From contig OZ034968.1 of the NCBI GenBank assembly GCA_964030785.1, forward strand, positions 21,297,186-21,361,185: DNA of 64,000 nt. Direction: 5' to 3'. This DNA comes from Siderastrea siderea (taxonomy: Eukaryota > Cnidaria > Anthozoa > Scleractinia > Rhizangiidae). Position numbers and translations under genes: made by a program. Positions 9,774-21,399 of the stretch are shown here, in pieces. How positions within the stretch are numbered: the first letter of the stretch is position 1; the number at the start of each line of letters is the position of its first letter. The notes below the pieces were generated by a model. That model saw only the letters and a program-made list of their open reading frames with translations, did not search any database and was not told the DNA's origin.

Positions 9774-11277
9774 TCCCCCGAAATAAAATTTAACATAGGA
9801 TTTTTGTCAAACTTTCACAAGTTGTTATCTATCGGTCAATGTTTTGAAAAATAAAATAAAAAGAATAGGTCCCCGTGTTCGTTTACGAGATATCATTATC
9901 TCAAGTTACCCCATAATTCCTTGCAATTTCGCCTAACGAACACATGTTTACTTGATCAGTTTACGCTACTTTCCGTAGGCAGAGGACGCACATTACTATA
10001 AGTTTTATGGCAGATGCTCGAAGCATCAGACAAAATTGACTTCAAACCTTCCTTACATGCGTGTTCTCGAGGTCGTGATTTCATCTCCGTGAGCAGCGCG
10101 TTTCTAGTAATAATTTTTTTTCGAACATGTGTTTTTTTTTCTAACTCTTTGAACAAAAAGAGGATGAATGGTAGGTCAAAAATATTTGAAAAAAAGATAG
10201 GTCCCCATGCTTGCTTAAGAGTAAATAACTATTCTTTTCTCTGGTGAGCTTAGCCTCATAGGAAACCTATTACTCCCTGGACGTGAAATGACGCAACAAA
10301 TCGTGCGCAGTAAGGATGCGTAATGCAATACAGGGGAATGACCTTAAAGTCGGTGATGGTGTACTTGTTTTGGATTTTATCCATTTAGATGTTTACTGTT
10401 CTAAGACCAAACAGAAAGTGCCGGGTCAAAAACGGGACGCTAGACGGAGACGCATCCGGTACACGTCGCCGCAAATTTCCCTTTCGCAAACGGTCGATGC
10501 TATTTTAGTGACTCTTAGAAAATTTTTCACCAGTCATCGAAATTTTTTTATTAGATAAGAAAAATGCAACTAACTACCTGTACCTAGAATCGAACCCGGA
10601 ACCGCTGCATGTTAACATCCCTCCATCACCAGTACACCACTAAGCTGATTATATTATTTGCTTTTCTTAAATGATACATCTATAACAGGTGACCGTATCC
10701 CTATCCCTAACTTTAGCATAAATATAACTTAGGTCTATCCTAATCGTTTTATTTAGGCCTGATTTTATCTGATGATAATAACTTCATTTCGTCCTAATAC
10801 AGGCATAAACTAGGGCAGAAATTGACATCAAACATTAATAAAGGCCTGTTTTACCAACAATGGCATCGACCGTTTACGAAAGAGAAATTAGCCACGCTGC
10901 CATCACCATTTGGAATAGGTTTTGGGAGAAGCTTCTGGTAGCTTCCTGGTTTTGGTGCTTTTTTTAATTACAAGTTCTCATTCCAGAATCGTTAAGATTG
11001 TAGTTTATTCCATTCCACGTATTCCGTTACTTGAGGGCAGAATGAACAGAATGAGCTCAATAAGAAGTTGTTAGTCACTTGGCAATAACAAAATGGCTGA
11101 CCAAAACAACAGCCCATACGCAGTAAATTTAAGATCTCCCGTCAAACCCAAGGATCCCGCGCCAGTTTTCAGTCCATTTTTGGAACGATCGATTTTTTCT
11201 TGTTTCATATTCTAATGATCTGATTCCAATTATGCCTATTCTCATCACTTTATGTCCAGAAATGCAAGTAACAACGA
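9774..11277. other. Non-coding region with an inverted-repeat element
   Basis: No gene is supported. The related phrases ATAGGTCCCC at about 9868 and 10198 suggest dispersed repeat copies. Arms at about 10468-10505 and 10859-10895 (AAACGGTCGATGC against GCATCGACCGTTT, with flanking matches) define an inverted repeat of about 430 bp. 10900-11277 holds nothing I can identify. Confidence 0.45.
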
Positions 11278-12330
11278 AAATGGCAAATTTGACAAAATTT
11301 TGTCACAGCATTGGTTTTGGGGAATGTGACCAATTTGGTGAAATTTCGTCAAATTGCTAAACTTGTGCAAATTAGCTAAACACAGAAAGGCTTACCATGT
11401 TGGCGAATCTGATGAATCTGGCGATCATAGCGAATGTGACAAATATGGCGAAATTTTGTCAAATTGCCAAACTTATGCAAATTAGCTAAACACAGGGAAG
11501 CCTACCATGTTGGCGAGGCTGGCGATTTTGGCGATTGTGGCGAATATGGCAAAATTTTGCCAAATTGCCAAACTTATGCAAATTAGTTAAACACAGAGAG
11601 GCCTACCATGTTGGCAAGTCTGGCGAATTTGGCGAATCTGGCGATTTTGGCGATTGTGGCGAATGTGGCGAAATTTTGCCAAATTGCCAAACTTATGCAA
11701 ATTAGTTAAACACAGAGAGGCCTACCATGTTGGCAAGTCTGGCGAATTTGGCGAATCTGGCGATTTTGGCGATTGTGGCGAATGTGGCGAAATTTTGCCA
11801 AATTGCCAAACTTATGCAAATTAGCTAAATACAGGGAAGCCTACCATGTTGGCGAATCTGGCGATTTTGGCGATTGTGGCGAATATGGCAAAATTTTGCC
11901 AAATTGCCAAACTTATGCAAATTAGTTAAACACAGAGAGGCCTACCATGTTGGCAAATCTGGCGATTTTGGCGATTGTGGCGAATATGGCGAAATTTTGC
12001 CAAATTGCCAAACTTATGCAAATTAGCTAAACACAGGGAAGCCCACCATGTTGGCGAATCTGGCGATTGTGGCGAAAATGGCAAATTTTTGCCAAATTGC
12101 CAAATATGCAAATTAGTTAAACACGGAGAGGCCTACCATGTTGGCAAATCTGGCAAATCTGGCGATTTTGGCAAATGTGACGAATATGGCGAAATTTCGC
12201 CATACTGCCAAACGTATGCAAATTAGCTAAACACAGGGAAGTCTACCATGTTGGCGAATCTGGCAAGTTTGGCCATTGTGGCGAATATGGCGAAATTTTG
12301 CCAAATTGCCAGGCGAATCTGCCGAATTGT
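11278..12330. repeat. Minisatellite array, about ten units of ~90-120 bp
   Basis: Each unit contains GCAAATTAG(C/T)TAAACACAG, then CCTACCATGTTGG, then a nested run of TGGCGA-based 9-10-mers, then TTTTGCCAAATTGCCAAAC. Anchor copies of GCAAATTAG occur near 11367, 11478, 11579, 11696, 11816, 11916, 12018, 12109 and 12217. The leftmost units are most diverged and the right side is more homogeneous. TGGCGAAATTTTGCCA is a near palindrome, so single strands could form hairpins. A unit copy sits in the astacin exon downstream. Confidence 0.9.
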
Positions 12331-12426
12331 GGTACCCAATTAATTCATTTGTTTGATTGAATGACGCATGGTCATTTTCGCTGTCATTTTTGCAATTTTC
12401 TTTTGTGGAATTAAAAAACTGGTAGT

Positions 12427-12560
12427 TCACATTTTTTTCCGAAATCTACATTTATTAAGCTTTCCAACGATATATAGTTTGCCGTGCTTTCGTTTAAAAT
12501 GGCACGCTTACGAATTTTTTCCCGGAGGACAAGGAAGGACACCTGCAAAGGTCCGGAGTA
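12427..12560 (+). repeat. Dispersed repeat, copy 1 (paired with 27412-27525)
   Basis: TTTTTTCCGAAATCTA, AGCTTTCCAACGA, AGTTTGCC and TTTAAAATGGC appear here in the same order and spacing as at 27412-27525, followed in both by ACGAAT-TTTTCCC. The two copies lie 15 kb apart in the same orientation, indicating an interspersed repeat family. Confidence 0.65.
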
Positions 12561-12697
12561 ACCTTAGACACCCATCCCTATCCGCTAACAGAAAACATAG
12601 TCAGAAAACGTAAACTGGGATCATCTTTCTTTAACGATAAATGTAACGTTTTCTTGTTAATCAAATCGTGATACGATAAATACTCTTTTTTCCACAG

Positions 12698-15561
12698 GAC
12701 ACGCGTTGGGTTTCTTCCACGAGCAGTCTAGACCCGATAGACCCGATAAACACAGGGAAGTCTACCATGTTGGCGAATCTGGCAAGTTTGGCCATTGTGG
12801 CGAATATGGCGAAATTTTGCCAAATTGCCAGGCGAATCTGCCGAATTGGTATTATGTTGCCATCGAATATGACAACATTAGAGAGTGTAAGTATGCGTTA
12901 CTTGTTCTTGTGTAATACAAATAAACTGAAGTATAAAATCTTTTGAAATGTAAAGTAACGACAAGTAAACTTAGAGGAGATCAGCTGATGACGTCATATG
13001 ACGTCCGAGTAAAGTCATGCTCTCGAACAGTGGCCATCTTGGATCCACCATCTTGGATTTCTTAATTTTTCCAAAACCTTCAAAACGCACCAAAATTGAA
13101 CAAGAAGTAACCAAAAAGATCTACAAATGTAAAAGTTACTTCAAAAAGTTTTTTTTTCTTTAAAAAGAGGTAAATTCAAACGTTTGAAGCGACCACGTGT
13201 GAAAAAGTGGTTGCCCTGGTAACCAGTCGGTAACTTCAAGCTTAGTGGACAAGGACTTGCTGTGCTAAATTGTTCCCAGATAGTTTGGTCGCCTTAGCTT
13301 GCTTCTTGAAAAATTAATGATTAAAGTCAATGCGGGCAGAATCCGCCACCCCCTCCCCACCCCTGTCTGGATAGTGTCAAATATAGATCAACGAATTACG
13401 GAATAAATAAGAACCTGATTATCGTAAGAATCACAATCATAATCACAGACATAATCATACTCATGATCATAAAGATCTGATTAATACGGTAGGTTTAAAG
13501 AAACCTTGAGCTGAGCTATACATTTACATACCTTTAATATTGTCTAATATATACTCCATCTAAGTATATTTGTGGCAAGCTACGACCAGTTTTCAGCTGA
13601 GAAATGCTTATGGAACGAAAACACACACAGCGGTTTAGAAGACATAAGTTCTCTTTTCTGTTCCTTTTTCTATTTACAGCTGCTGTGCGCAACTTTAACA
13701 AGTACGGAACAAATGTAATCGACACGATGGGAACCGAATATGATTATGGGTCAGTGATGCATTATGGGTCAAGGTTCTTTACCAAGAATGGTCAGCCCAC
13801 AATAATACCCAAGAGACCAGAAGTAAGTACATAGCAAAATACTAAAGAAATTTTTAAAAAAATGGTGCCACAGGGTAGAGTTAGCTATGTTAGCTAAGAA
13901 AGGTCTTTTTTTTATAAAATGACGCTTGGCAAGTAGTATTGAACTGATTCAGTGGTTCGAAAATCTTATTTGAGAAACCCGGGACTCAAAACAACGATAA
14001 AAACGATTATAGTACGGATAAATTGTACAACCATTCTTCAAGGTCCTGCGAGTTAGAAATCCTTGCTACCTTACATGAATAATAGGTTATTCTGTATAAA
14101 TACGCAAAGAGTCCTCATGAATTTATGGTATATTCTTTTTAGGGCTTAGGTCTCATTGGAAACCGTGAAGGGCTCAGCGAAATCGATGCTGAAGAAATGG
14201 ATTTGGTTTACAATGATGAGTGTTCATCTGGTAATGCTCACTGATTTTTAATCTCAGAACTATTACATAGTAATATTTTTAAAGTAATTCTTATGACATT
14301 TTGGAGAGGGTTATTAATTACATAGGCTTTTTAAAAATGGTGACAAAAATCCCCTCTTTAAATCTAATTAGGCAGCAAGTTAAGGATCGAAGTTGAGGTC
14401 ACGTGGTCCATTTCAAATGACTCAGAGGTTAATTAACCACAACTTGTTATTCCACTGTTGTGTCATTTTACCGTATATATAAGGGCAAGAGAACGCGATA
14501 AACCGATAAACTGCAGTATCTGCCACCTTAAATGATTTTAAATTACAAGATCAGGAAGACCATTTTGTACTATTAAACTACGCCACATTCAAAAAGATAA
14601 TCAATAATCGATTTTAAAATAACTGAGCGAATTCTCGGGCGCTGATTGGCTCTTGTTTATTGCCAATATTTAAAAGGCTGTTGAACATAAAAAGAAAATG
14701 ATATCACAGGTAACCCAAGCTGTATTGGCCCAAACCGAGGTTCATTTTCGCCAAGCTGTTTTTGCATCGCCTTTCTCCAAACTTTTCACTGAATGTCGTC
14801 AATCGTGGTCGACAATCGTGAAATTTAATTTTTAATCGACTTAACATGCCTGATATCATTTGCGAGGGGAGAGAACAAGGTTCGTTTCGCGGAATATCGC
14901 AAGGCCTAAATCGTCTGAGATATTGAGATTTACATGTAACTGCAGTGAAAACTAGAAATTTCTTTGGCAAAAAATCACTTCGGACTTTCGTAACAACGGG
15001 ACACATGTCGTTTAGAGTGTAAAATAAAGACTAGCATTTTCAGAGTGCTATCAGCAGCTTGGAAATTCGGCGGTTAAGATTCTGTTGCGTAACATTTTCT
15101 GCGTCCTAAATTTTTAGCTAAAAACTATGAACAGATTCGGCTCGTCGATCAACAGCAGACTTTGACATATTATGACGAAATTTATTTTCCATAACCGTTC
15201 AGACGCACACAAACTAACCTCAATTTGTTAAAATCACAGCAATCTAAATATCCAACCGAAATTCCAGTGTATACAATCGTTTTTTTGCTTGTTTTTGCTT
15301 GTGCTGTACTACAAAACAGGAATAGTCAATAATTGTTAGTTAACAAGTACATTGTGAAAATTATTTTTCCTCAGTTAACCAAGGGAGGATTAAGGGAGAG
15401 AGCGAATCCCCCATACATGGGCCCTTCTGATGAAAATTATTTGACATCTATCTTTGATTCTTTGTCATACTGCGTGGTTATGTTAAGGACGACACCTCAT
15501 TGGTCAGTTACAATGACGTCATGTAGTCTTATATTGCTGACATGGGAACAACCGATAAAAA

Positions 15562-15592
<31 letters not shown>

Positions 15593-17469
15593 CTAACGAG
15601 AACGTCACCAAACAAAAACTTTAATTAGCAAAACAATGACTCTGCAAATGCTTTATGCTTTTTGGTACATTTCTTTGCCGTCCTGTGCTCAACTACAACG
15701 TGAAATGACCATGTTCAAAGTTTCGTGTGGAACGTGAACACACGACGGTGAATTTTTGTTATTCTCCCTGAACTGTGACGCCGTCCTGACAAATTCAGTT
15801 CCTAGATAGTTCGGCTACGTTAGAAGATAAAACGAGTCGGAATAAACGCGAAGAAGTTTGAAAGATTGTGAAAGTCATTTCAAAGCGACGTTTTTCTTGG
15901 CGTTGCCGTCGTGTTTGCGTAAGCTCGCCAATAACCTCCGCAGCACGGGAGCGAACTATTAATAAATTTCAAATAATTATCATGGGGCACGGGGAGTCAC
16001 TCTCTTGCTTCATCCTCTCTTGCCTTAACTTTCTGTCCTTTTCACTCTACCTCCTTTTTCTAGGGAATCCTCCACCTCCTCCACCGCCACTACCTCCCGG
16101 ATCTGGGTGTAAGTATGATTCGTGCTAAAAGATAATCTTAATCGTCCCTCGATTTTTCTAGAAATAATGGTCCTTTCTCCATGTTAGTGGACACACACAA
16201 TTTTCTTTCTCTCCTTGTTGTGGTAGAAGAAATTGAAATAAATTAAATTGATTAACCAGGAACTCATCGATATGCACTACTTGATAATACTGACAGTAAA
16301 CGTAACAATGAAGATAATAAGGATACCAAGGGTGCGCTTTGGTGGCTTCATTCGGAATACAAAAGAATCGAAATAGACGGTTAGTGTGTTCATTTGGAAC
16401 TTATTCCCTCCACAAATATACATAATATGATTTTCCCCGCGATAACGTACTAAACAGAATACTATTTGCTCAAAATAAGCAATTCTTTTCTCTCGATTTC
16501 CTCAGAACAAACGAAACTGCGTTCTTTAGGACGTTTTTGGTTTATTTAGAATAAGTAACAGATATTCCTCTGATTCGGTTATTTCTAAGCCGGAATAATT
16601 CTTTTATCCAGTATCACTTTGATTTTGTTTGTATTTTTTGTTTGTATTTTTTGTTTTTGTAAGTCTGTTATTCTTTCTGTTTTCTTTACCACCTGCCTAA
16701 ATAGCTCTCTACTTTCCTCTGCTTTCGGCAGGTGATATTAAATTTTATCTTATCTAGAATTATTCCGACAGGAGAAAGCTTGAACGCGTACAAGAGAGAG
16801 GACTTAGGGCAGTATTTAAGGATAAACAATCTTGCTATGAGGAACTACTGACAAAAGCAAACATACCATCGTTGTACAACAGGCGATTACAGGACATTGC
16901 CATCTTCATGTATAAAATTAAGCATAAATTGCTGTCAGAGAGACTCTGTAATCTTTTCCAATTAGACAGTGGCTTATATAATTTAAGAAAACGAGAATTT
17001 GTTCAACCTCGATTCTCTTCGGTAACATATGGAAAACACTCACTTCGTTACCTAGGGCCCAAACTTTGGAATGATCTCACTCCTAGACTAAGAAATTTAC
17101 CCTCTTTGAAGCAATTTAAGAACGTTATACGTGATCGGGACCTCACTGCGCTTTCTGCAAATGTCAGTGATTGTCGAGGCTGCAACCTATACCAAGAATG
17201 ACTGGCCGCCAACATTACATGACATAATTTTTATTTTTAACATAATTTTTATTTTTATATTTTAATATAGTTGAAGAAACAGAATTTTAATATATTTTTA
17301 CAGTTTTTTTTTAGCTTAGTTAATTGTTGTAATTAGGCTTTTTAAATGTATATAAATATTTTCCATTTTATATATATTAATTACGTTTTTAGTTAGGCAG
17401 GTTAGGTGTCCACAATTAGTAGAGGAGACTTTTCCCCTCAGCTACTACAGTTTTTGACACGTTAATAAA

Positions 17470-17513
<44 letters not shown>

Positions 17514-20500
17514 CTAATGCATTTATTTGAAAATTGAATGATATTGAAGTTGAATAAAAATTACCAGAATATTACCATTTAAAAATGCACCCTAACCTTT
17601 GCATTCATCCACACGCACATTCGGTGAGGTAAGAAAGGACGAGCTATGTTACTCATTCACGCGGGTTGTGGGAAACTGAAATTGTCGTGTGAAAAGATGA
17701 ATGTAAGGTGCAAACCAAACACGCACTAGTTAAAGGGAGTGCACGAGAGTTAGACGACTTCAAGAGCTTGACTTCCATTGATTCTTTTCACAAATGAAAT
17801 TCTATGAGAACGCAGGAGATTTGCCGAGATCTCGTGGGAGTTTCGGGCCAAACGAGAGTGACAGTTGAATGGTTTCTTGTAACTTGTACTTGTAGGCCCG
17901 ACTTATATAATTATGCGTGCGCACTTCCTTCTGCTCGCGCGATGTTTGAATTTCTCATTTATTTTCATACGGATGGAGCAGGCCATCTTTCAGCTGAAAA
18001 TGTCGGCGTCTAACATTGTTTCTGTCTTCAGGTGGATCCTGAACCGTGACGCTTTATACATATCCAGATTAACCTGATCTGTCGTTTCCTTTACAGATTG
18101 TTGCCCGTTGAATAAAAAGAGTTGCGTCAATGGATTGCCGAATACCTGCAATGGCGGATGCACCATCAGCCTCAATAGTAAGAATTTTATGAAGAAAAAC
18201 TTGACTTATTGCAAAAATGAAAACAACTAAGTACTTTATACTATAGTAATGCGAACGTTTCGTCAGAGTAGGTTGTTCAAGGTCAATAGATGATTGATTG
18301 GTTGCGCAGTGTTCTTGGGGACAGGGCAAGGTTATTGCAATGCCTCCATGACGCATATATTTGGAGGTTTGAGGGAATCCTGGGAAAAATGGTGCGCGGC
18401 CGATTGTTGTACGCGACAATTTTCGAGAGGAACAAAATACGCCACATAAAGGGTGAAAACGAATGAAAGCTTTAGCATGTTTGGAACGCTCGATTCAAAT
18501 GGACTGGAAAATATGAGGGTTGAAGGCAACGAATTATTGTTCCAGGACAGAATATAGCATTTTCCTCAAAGAGGTTTGCTTGCATGAGAGTATGTAAACA
18601 CAGTTGTGAGGTCACATATCTTTTGAGAATTCTCCCAGCCCCCTCGAGTCGGTTTATATCAGGCTGTGCAAACGCAGAAAAAAAGTGCTATTTATACAGG
18701 CAGGTCGAATTCAGCTTATGCTGGTTTAAATGGAGGCCTGTGTTACTAATCAATTAACGTAACAGTCTTTGCAAGCCCCATTTGGTAATAGTGACGAAAC
18801 ATGCATCACAAGGACAGTTGAAACCCCGCAGCAACAAATACAGAAAATTCGTTCAAACATCAAACAACAGCTAAGAAAGCTGGAAATATGAAGGGAATTG
18901 GCTGAAACTGAGCTCGACAGAGCACATCAGAGAGTTCTAGATAAAAGTGCATACACGAAAATATTGAACAGAGAACCAGTAGACGAGTACCTTCGATAAT
19001 CAGAAATCCGGCACATAAAATCAGTATTACAAAATTACGACAACCTAAGGAGTTCAATCATTACAAATGCAAACAGAAAAATATGAAAATAAGAGGTTAT
19101 CAATACCAGTTGAATGAAGAACATGCCTTCTTTAAACGGAAAGTTATTGAGAGGATAAACAGCATTTCTTGATGTATTGTCAAGGATATGATAACCTTAG
19201 AAGCGAACTCCACTCTCTTATCAGCAAAACAATTGCTCTTTTTCTTGCTACTCGTGATTATGATTAATTATATATTTGATGAATTTAGGGAATGACAATA
19301 CTAGTAAACTTGGTGCGAAGTACATTCATTTAATGTTTCGGAAAAACAAATAATTAACACAAATTTAGTCAAATAATTTAGTCATTTAGCATGTATTTTT
19401 GCGCTGTATTGGCTGGTGTTTATCCTTTGTTGTAAACCCGGGGGGGGGGGACTCCCATATGAAAGTGACGAGGATGCTCGTCGTCTCGTTTAGGGTTGTA
19501 AATTGCAGATTTTGGTCTCGCTTAGGGTTCACAGGACGGAAAGCCAATATTTTTACCTGTACAGGTATCGCTTAGGGTTGTGCGTAAAGAAATATCTATA
19601 TGAAAAAACAAACGCCGTCAATCTTTAGCGTCAATCTTTAGCGCATTGAACCACTTTTTCTCTAAAATAGGCGGAGAGTTGATTCTTAAGAGCAATTTTG
19701 ATACCCGAAAGTTACCTGTCTACCTTCCAGTTTTTTATAAAGAGTGCCTTGACGCTTGGTCCGTGTTAAATCAATCTTTGGTACTATCGTACGAGGACGT
19801 TGTTCATCAGGTTATTTGGAACAATAAAAATATTACTGTTCAAGGGCTCTCGCTTTTCGAAACACATTTGTTTTCTAAAGGAATTGTTACGATCGGCGAT
19901 CTTCTTTCCGACACTGGAATCTTCCTAAAGGGTGTTAAGGTGTTAAATGCAAATCTGTCTCCAATAGAGTATTTTAAATTAATGAGCATCGTCGACGCAA
20001 TCCCTTGTGAATGGAGACAGATCATTAGACAAAGCACAATACACCTCCCTTCAAATATTGGTGACTCAATTCAGTTAAAGATAGAAAATTCTGAGGTAGC
20101 TCTGACAAATGTTTCGTCCAAATTGCTTAACAGGGCTTTTAAAAGTAAAAAACAGGTTCCCCCAACTGCTCAAAAAAAGTTTAAGGAGAAATTTCCACAG
20201 TTTCCTTTTGACTGGAAGAAAATATACTCCTTGCCTTTTACAGTCACGAGTGAAACTAAAATTAGGGAATTCCAATATAAAGTATTGAATAATATAGTAT
20301 TTTCAAATGAAAAGATGTTTAGGTTAAAAATGACGGACTCGCCTTTATGTGCCTTTTGTAAACGAGAGGTTGAATCCTTCGAACATTTATTTTTCTTCTG
20401 CGATGTGACAAAGACTTTCTGGGAAGCTCTCTGCTCTTGGCTTGGGGAATGTAGGGTTAAGTTTCAACCCTTTACAATAATGGATATTTTCTTTGGAGTT

Positions 20501-21358
20501 TTCAATACGGAAGATGATTTTATTCTTTTGAATCATCTGATGCTGACAGCAAAATTTTATATTTACAAGTGTAAGTTGAATATTGTGAATCCCTCTTTAC
20601 GAGTTTATAAGGCCAAGATTAGAGATGTATACCAAGTGGAGAAAACGATAGCAACAAAGCAGAATAAACTAACAAGACATTTCCAGAAATGGGAGAAGCT
20701 TCTGCCACATGTTAGCTTATAGGCTATGTTACCCCTCTGTCTCTTATAAGTTCCCTTTTTCGTTTTTCAGTTTTCGTGGATGAGTGTAATTTCGAGTTGG
20801 TATCTACTGTAGTGACAATATGGTACTGTCTTTTTGTAGTTGTCATCCTGAGTTGTAATTATGTAAGTGTAGTTGTTTGTAATATTGTAACTGTGCGGTA
20901 GGGTTAAGCAATTTGTAACTGTTGTAACTGTTGTGTTTTAGTGTGGAAGAACAATAAAAATGATTGAATTACAAAAAAAAATCTTTAGCGCAATTAAAAA
21001 TCACTGTAACTTTTATTTGGTTGTCTGTTTTGGCGTGGTCTCCTTTAGGGTTCAAATAACGCCTGAGCCACGCCCAGATTGGTCTCCTTTAGGGGTTTAA
21101 TTCTAATTTTCCGACGAGCATTCCCGTCAGTTTCATATGGGAGTCCCCCCCTCCCCGGGGTTGTAAACCAGTTCAACACTTTCCTTTGCAAAATAAGGTA
21201 CAATAAAGATATACTGTTACTGTTACTGTTACTGTTATGTTCATTTTACTGTTACTCACTCACTGACTTACTCTCTTTATTCTGTTTTCCTCACAGGAAA
21301 CTTCCGTTTTAACAGTGCAGATGAAAAAAAAAGAAAAGCGGAGACTACTGAAGGATGA
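12698..21358 (+). CDS. Astacin-family (M12A) zinc metalloprotease, 3' exons
   Basis: The exons visible are 12698-12886, 13680-13822, 14143-14230, 16064-16108, 18097-18177 and 21297-21358, or to 21399. The phases fit together: 1, 0, 1, 1, 1. Exon one supplies HALGFFHEQSRPDR, the second half of the astacin HExxHxxGxxHE zinc motif. The first His must lie in an upstream exon I could not find. Exon two gives NFNKYGTN and the Met-turn SVMHYG. Exon three ends the catalytic domain (GNREGLSEIDAEEMDLVY). Exon four is a proline linker (PPPPPPPLPP). Exon five is a six-Cys segment (CCPLNKKSCVNG, NTCNGGC). The product is presumably secreted. Two anomalies: a minisatellite unit inserted in exon one, and a possible frameshift in a nine-A run in the last exon. 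Confidence 0.8.
12747..12848 (+). repeat. Minisatellite unit inserted in frame into the astacin exon
   Basis: These 102 bp are identical by eye to the last array unit at 12228-12329. The insertion lies between SRPDR and WYYVAIEYDNIRE, positions that are almost adjacent in ordinary astacins. It adds about 35 residues (beginning PDKHREVYHVGE) without a stop. The 9 bp GACCCGATA is duplicated at its left edge (12731-12748). Confidence 0.85.
12961..13660. other. Astacin intron, non-coding
   Basis: Repeated CCATCTTGGAT phrases (about 13033 and 13049) and a T-rich tract at 13148 are present. A short run of ATCATAATC-type repeats lies at 13430-13470. I see no gene. Confidence 0.4.
14231..15563. other. 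Astacin intron, non-coding
   Basis: No coding sequence or clear element boundary seen before the MITE at 15564. Confidence 0.4.
15564..15929. mobile_element. MITE with GGGAGCTTACGCAAACACGACGGC termini
   Basis: The left end GGGAGCTTACGCAAACACGA and the right end TCGTGTTTGCGTAAGCTCGCC are inverted. The similarity extends about 45 bp inward (GACGGCGACGG against CCGTCG..., GAGAACGTC against GACGTTTTTC). It is about 366 bp, has no coding capacity and lies in an astacin intron. The target duplication is unclear. Confidence 0.75.
16757..17512 (+). mobile_element. 5'-truncated LINE 3' end with (ATT)n tail
   Basis: From 16768 an open frame encodes the C-terminus of a CR1/Jockey-type reverse transcriptase, starting RRKLERVQERGLRAVFKDK and including YNRRLQDIAIFMYKIKH and LRYLGPKLWNDLTPRLR. 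It ends with TGA at 17199-17201. A 3' UTR with TTAATAAAG and an (ATT)n tail follows. TTATCTA at 16750-16756 and 17510-17516 may be the target duplication. Confidence 0.85.
17517..18096. other. Astacin intron, non-coding
   Basis: No gene or bounded element recognised. Confidence 0.35.
18178..19429. other. Astacin intron, non-coding
   Basis: No convincing ORF. Nothing with defined ends recognised before the DNA element at 19438. Confidence 0.35.
19438..21160. mobile_element. hAT-like non-autonomous DNA element (8 bp TSD), split by a LINE
   Basis: The ends are CCGGGGGGGGGGACTCCCATATGAAA-like on the left (19438) and TTTCATATGGGAGTCCCCCC...CCGGGG on the right (to 21160), inverted over about 25 bp. 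Both sides are flanked by TTGTAAAC (19430-19437 and 21161-21168), an 8 bp target duplication typical of hAT-type transposons. Inner repeats of TTTAGGGTT occur on both arms. Without the nested LINE the element would be about 390 bp, so it is a MITE. Confidence 0.85.
19645..20980 (+). mobile_element. 5'-truncated L1/Tx1-type LINE nested in the hAT-like MITE
   Basis: A continuous frame to TAG 20720-20722 encodes about 358 residues of the C-terminal LINE region. REFQYKVLNNIVFSNEK and a zinc-binding segment CAFCKREVESFEHLFFFC identify the L1/Tx1-like class. The 3' UTR ends AATAAAAATGATTGAATTACAAAAAAAA. The 11 bp ATCTTTAGCGC flanks it (19634-19644 and 20981-20991), a clean target duplication. The frame has no stops, so the insertion is young. 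Confidence 0.9.
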
Positions 21359-21399
21359 GTGCTCAAAGACCTCAAACGGAAATTGTAACATCTGCAAAG
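21297..21399 (+). CDS. Last visible astacin exon with a nine-A run
   Basis: In the phase set by the upstream exons it reads RNFRFNSADEKKRKAETTEG and stops at 21356-21358. If the A9 run at 21324-21332 had eight A residues, the frame would continue as EKRRLLKDECSKTSNGNCNICK to a phase-1 donor at 21400. That matches the phase of the preceding three introns and the Cys-rich character of exon five. Either this is the natural C-terminus or one base is extra. Confidence 0.5.

Noticed and set aside
11926..12430. ORFs on either strand of the minisatellite
   Set aside because: They arise from repeat periodicity, and translations repeat the unit and differ between copies.
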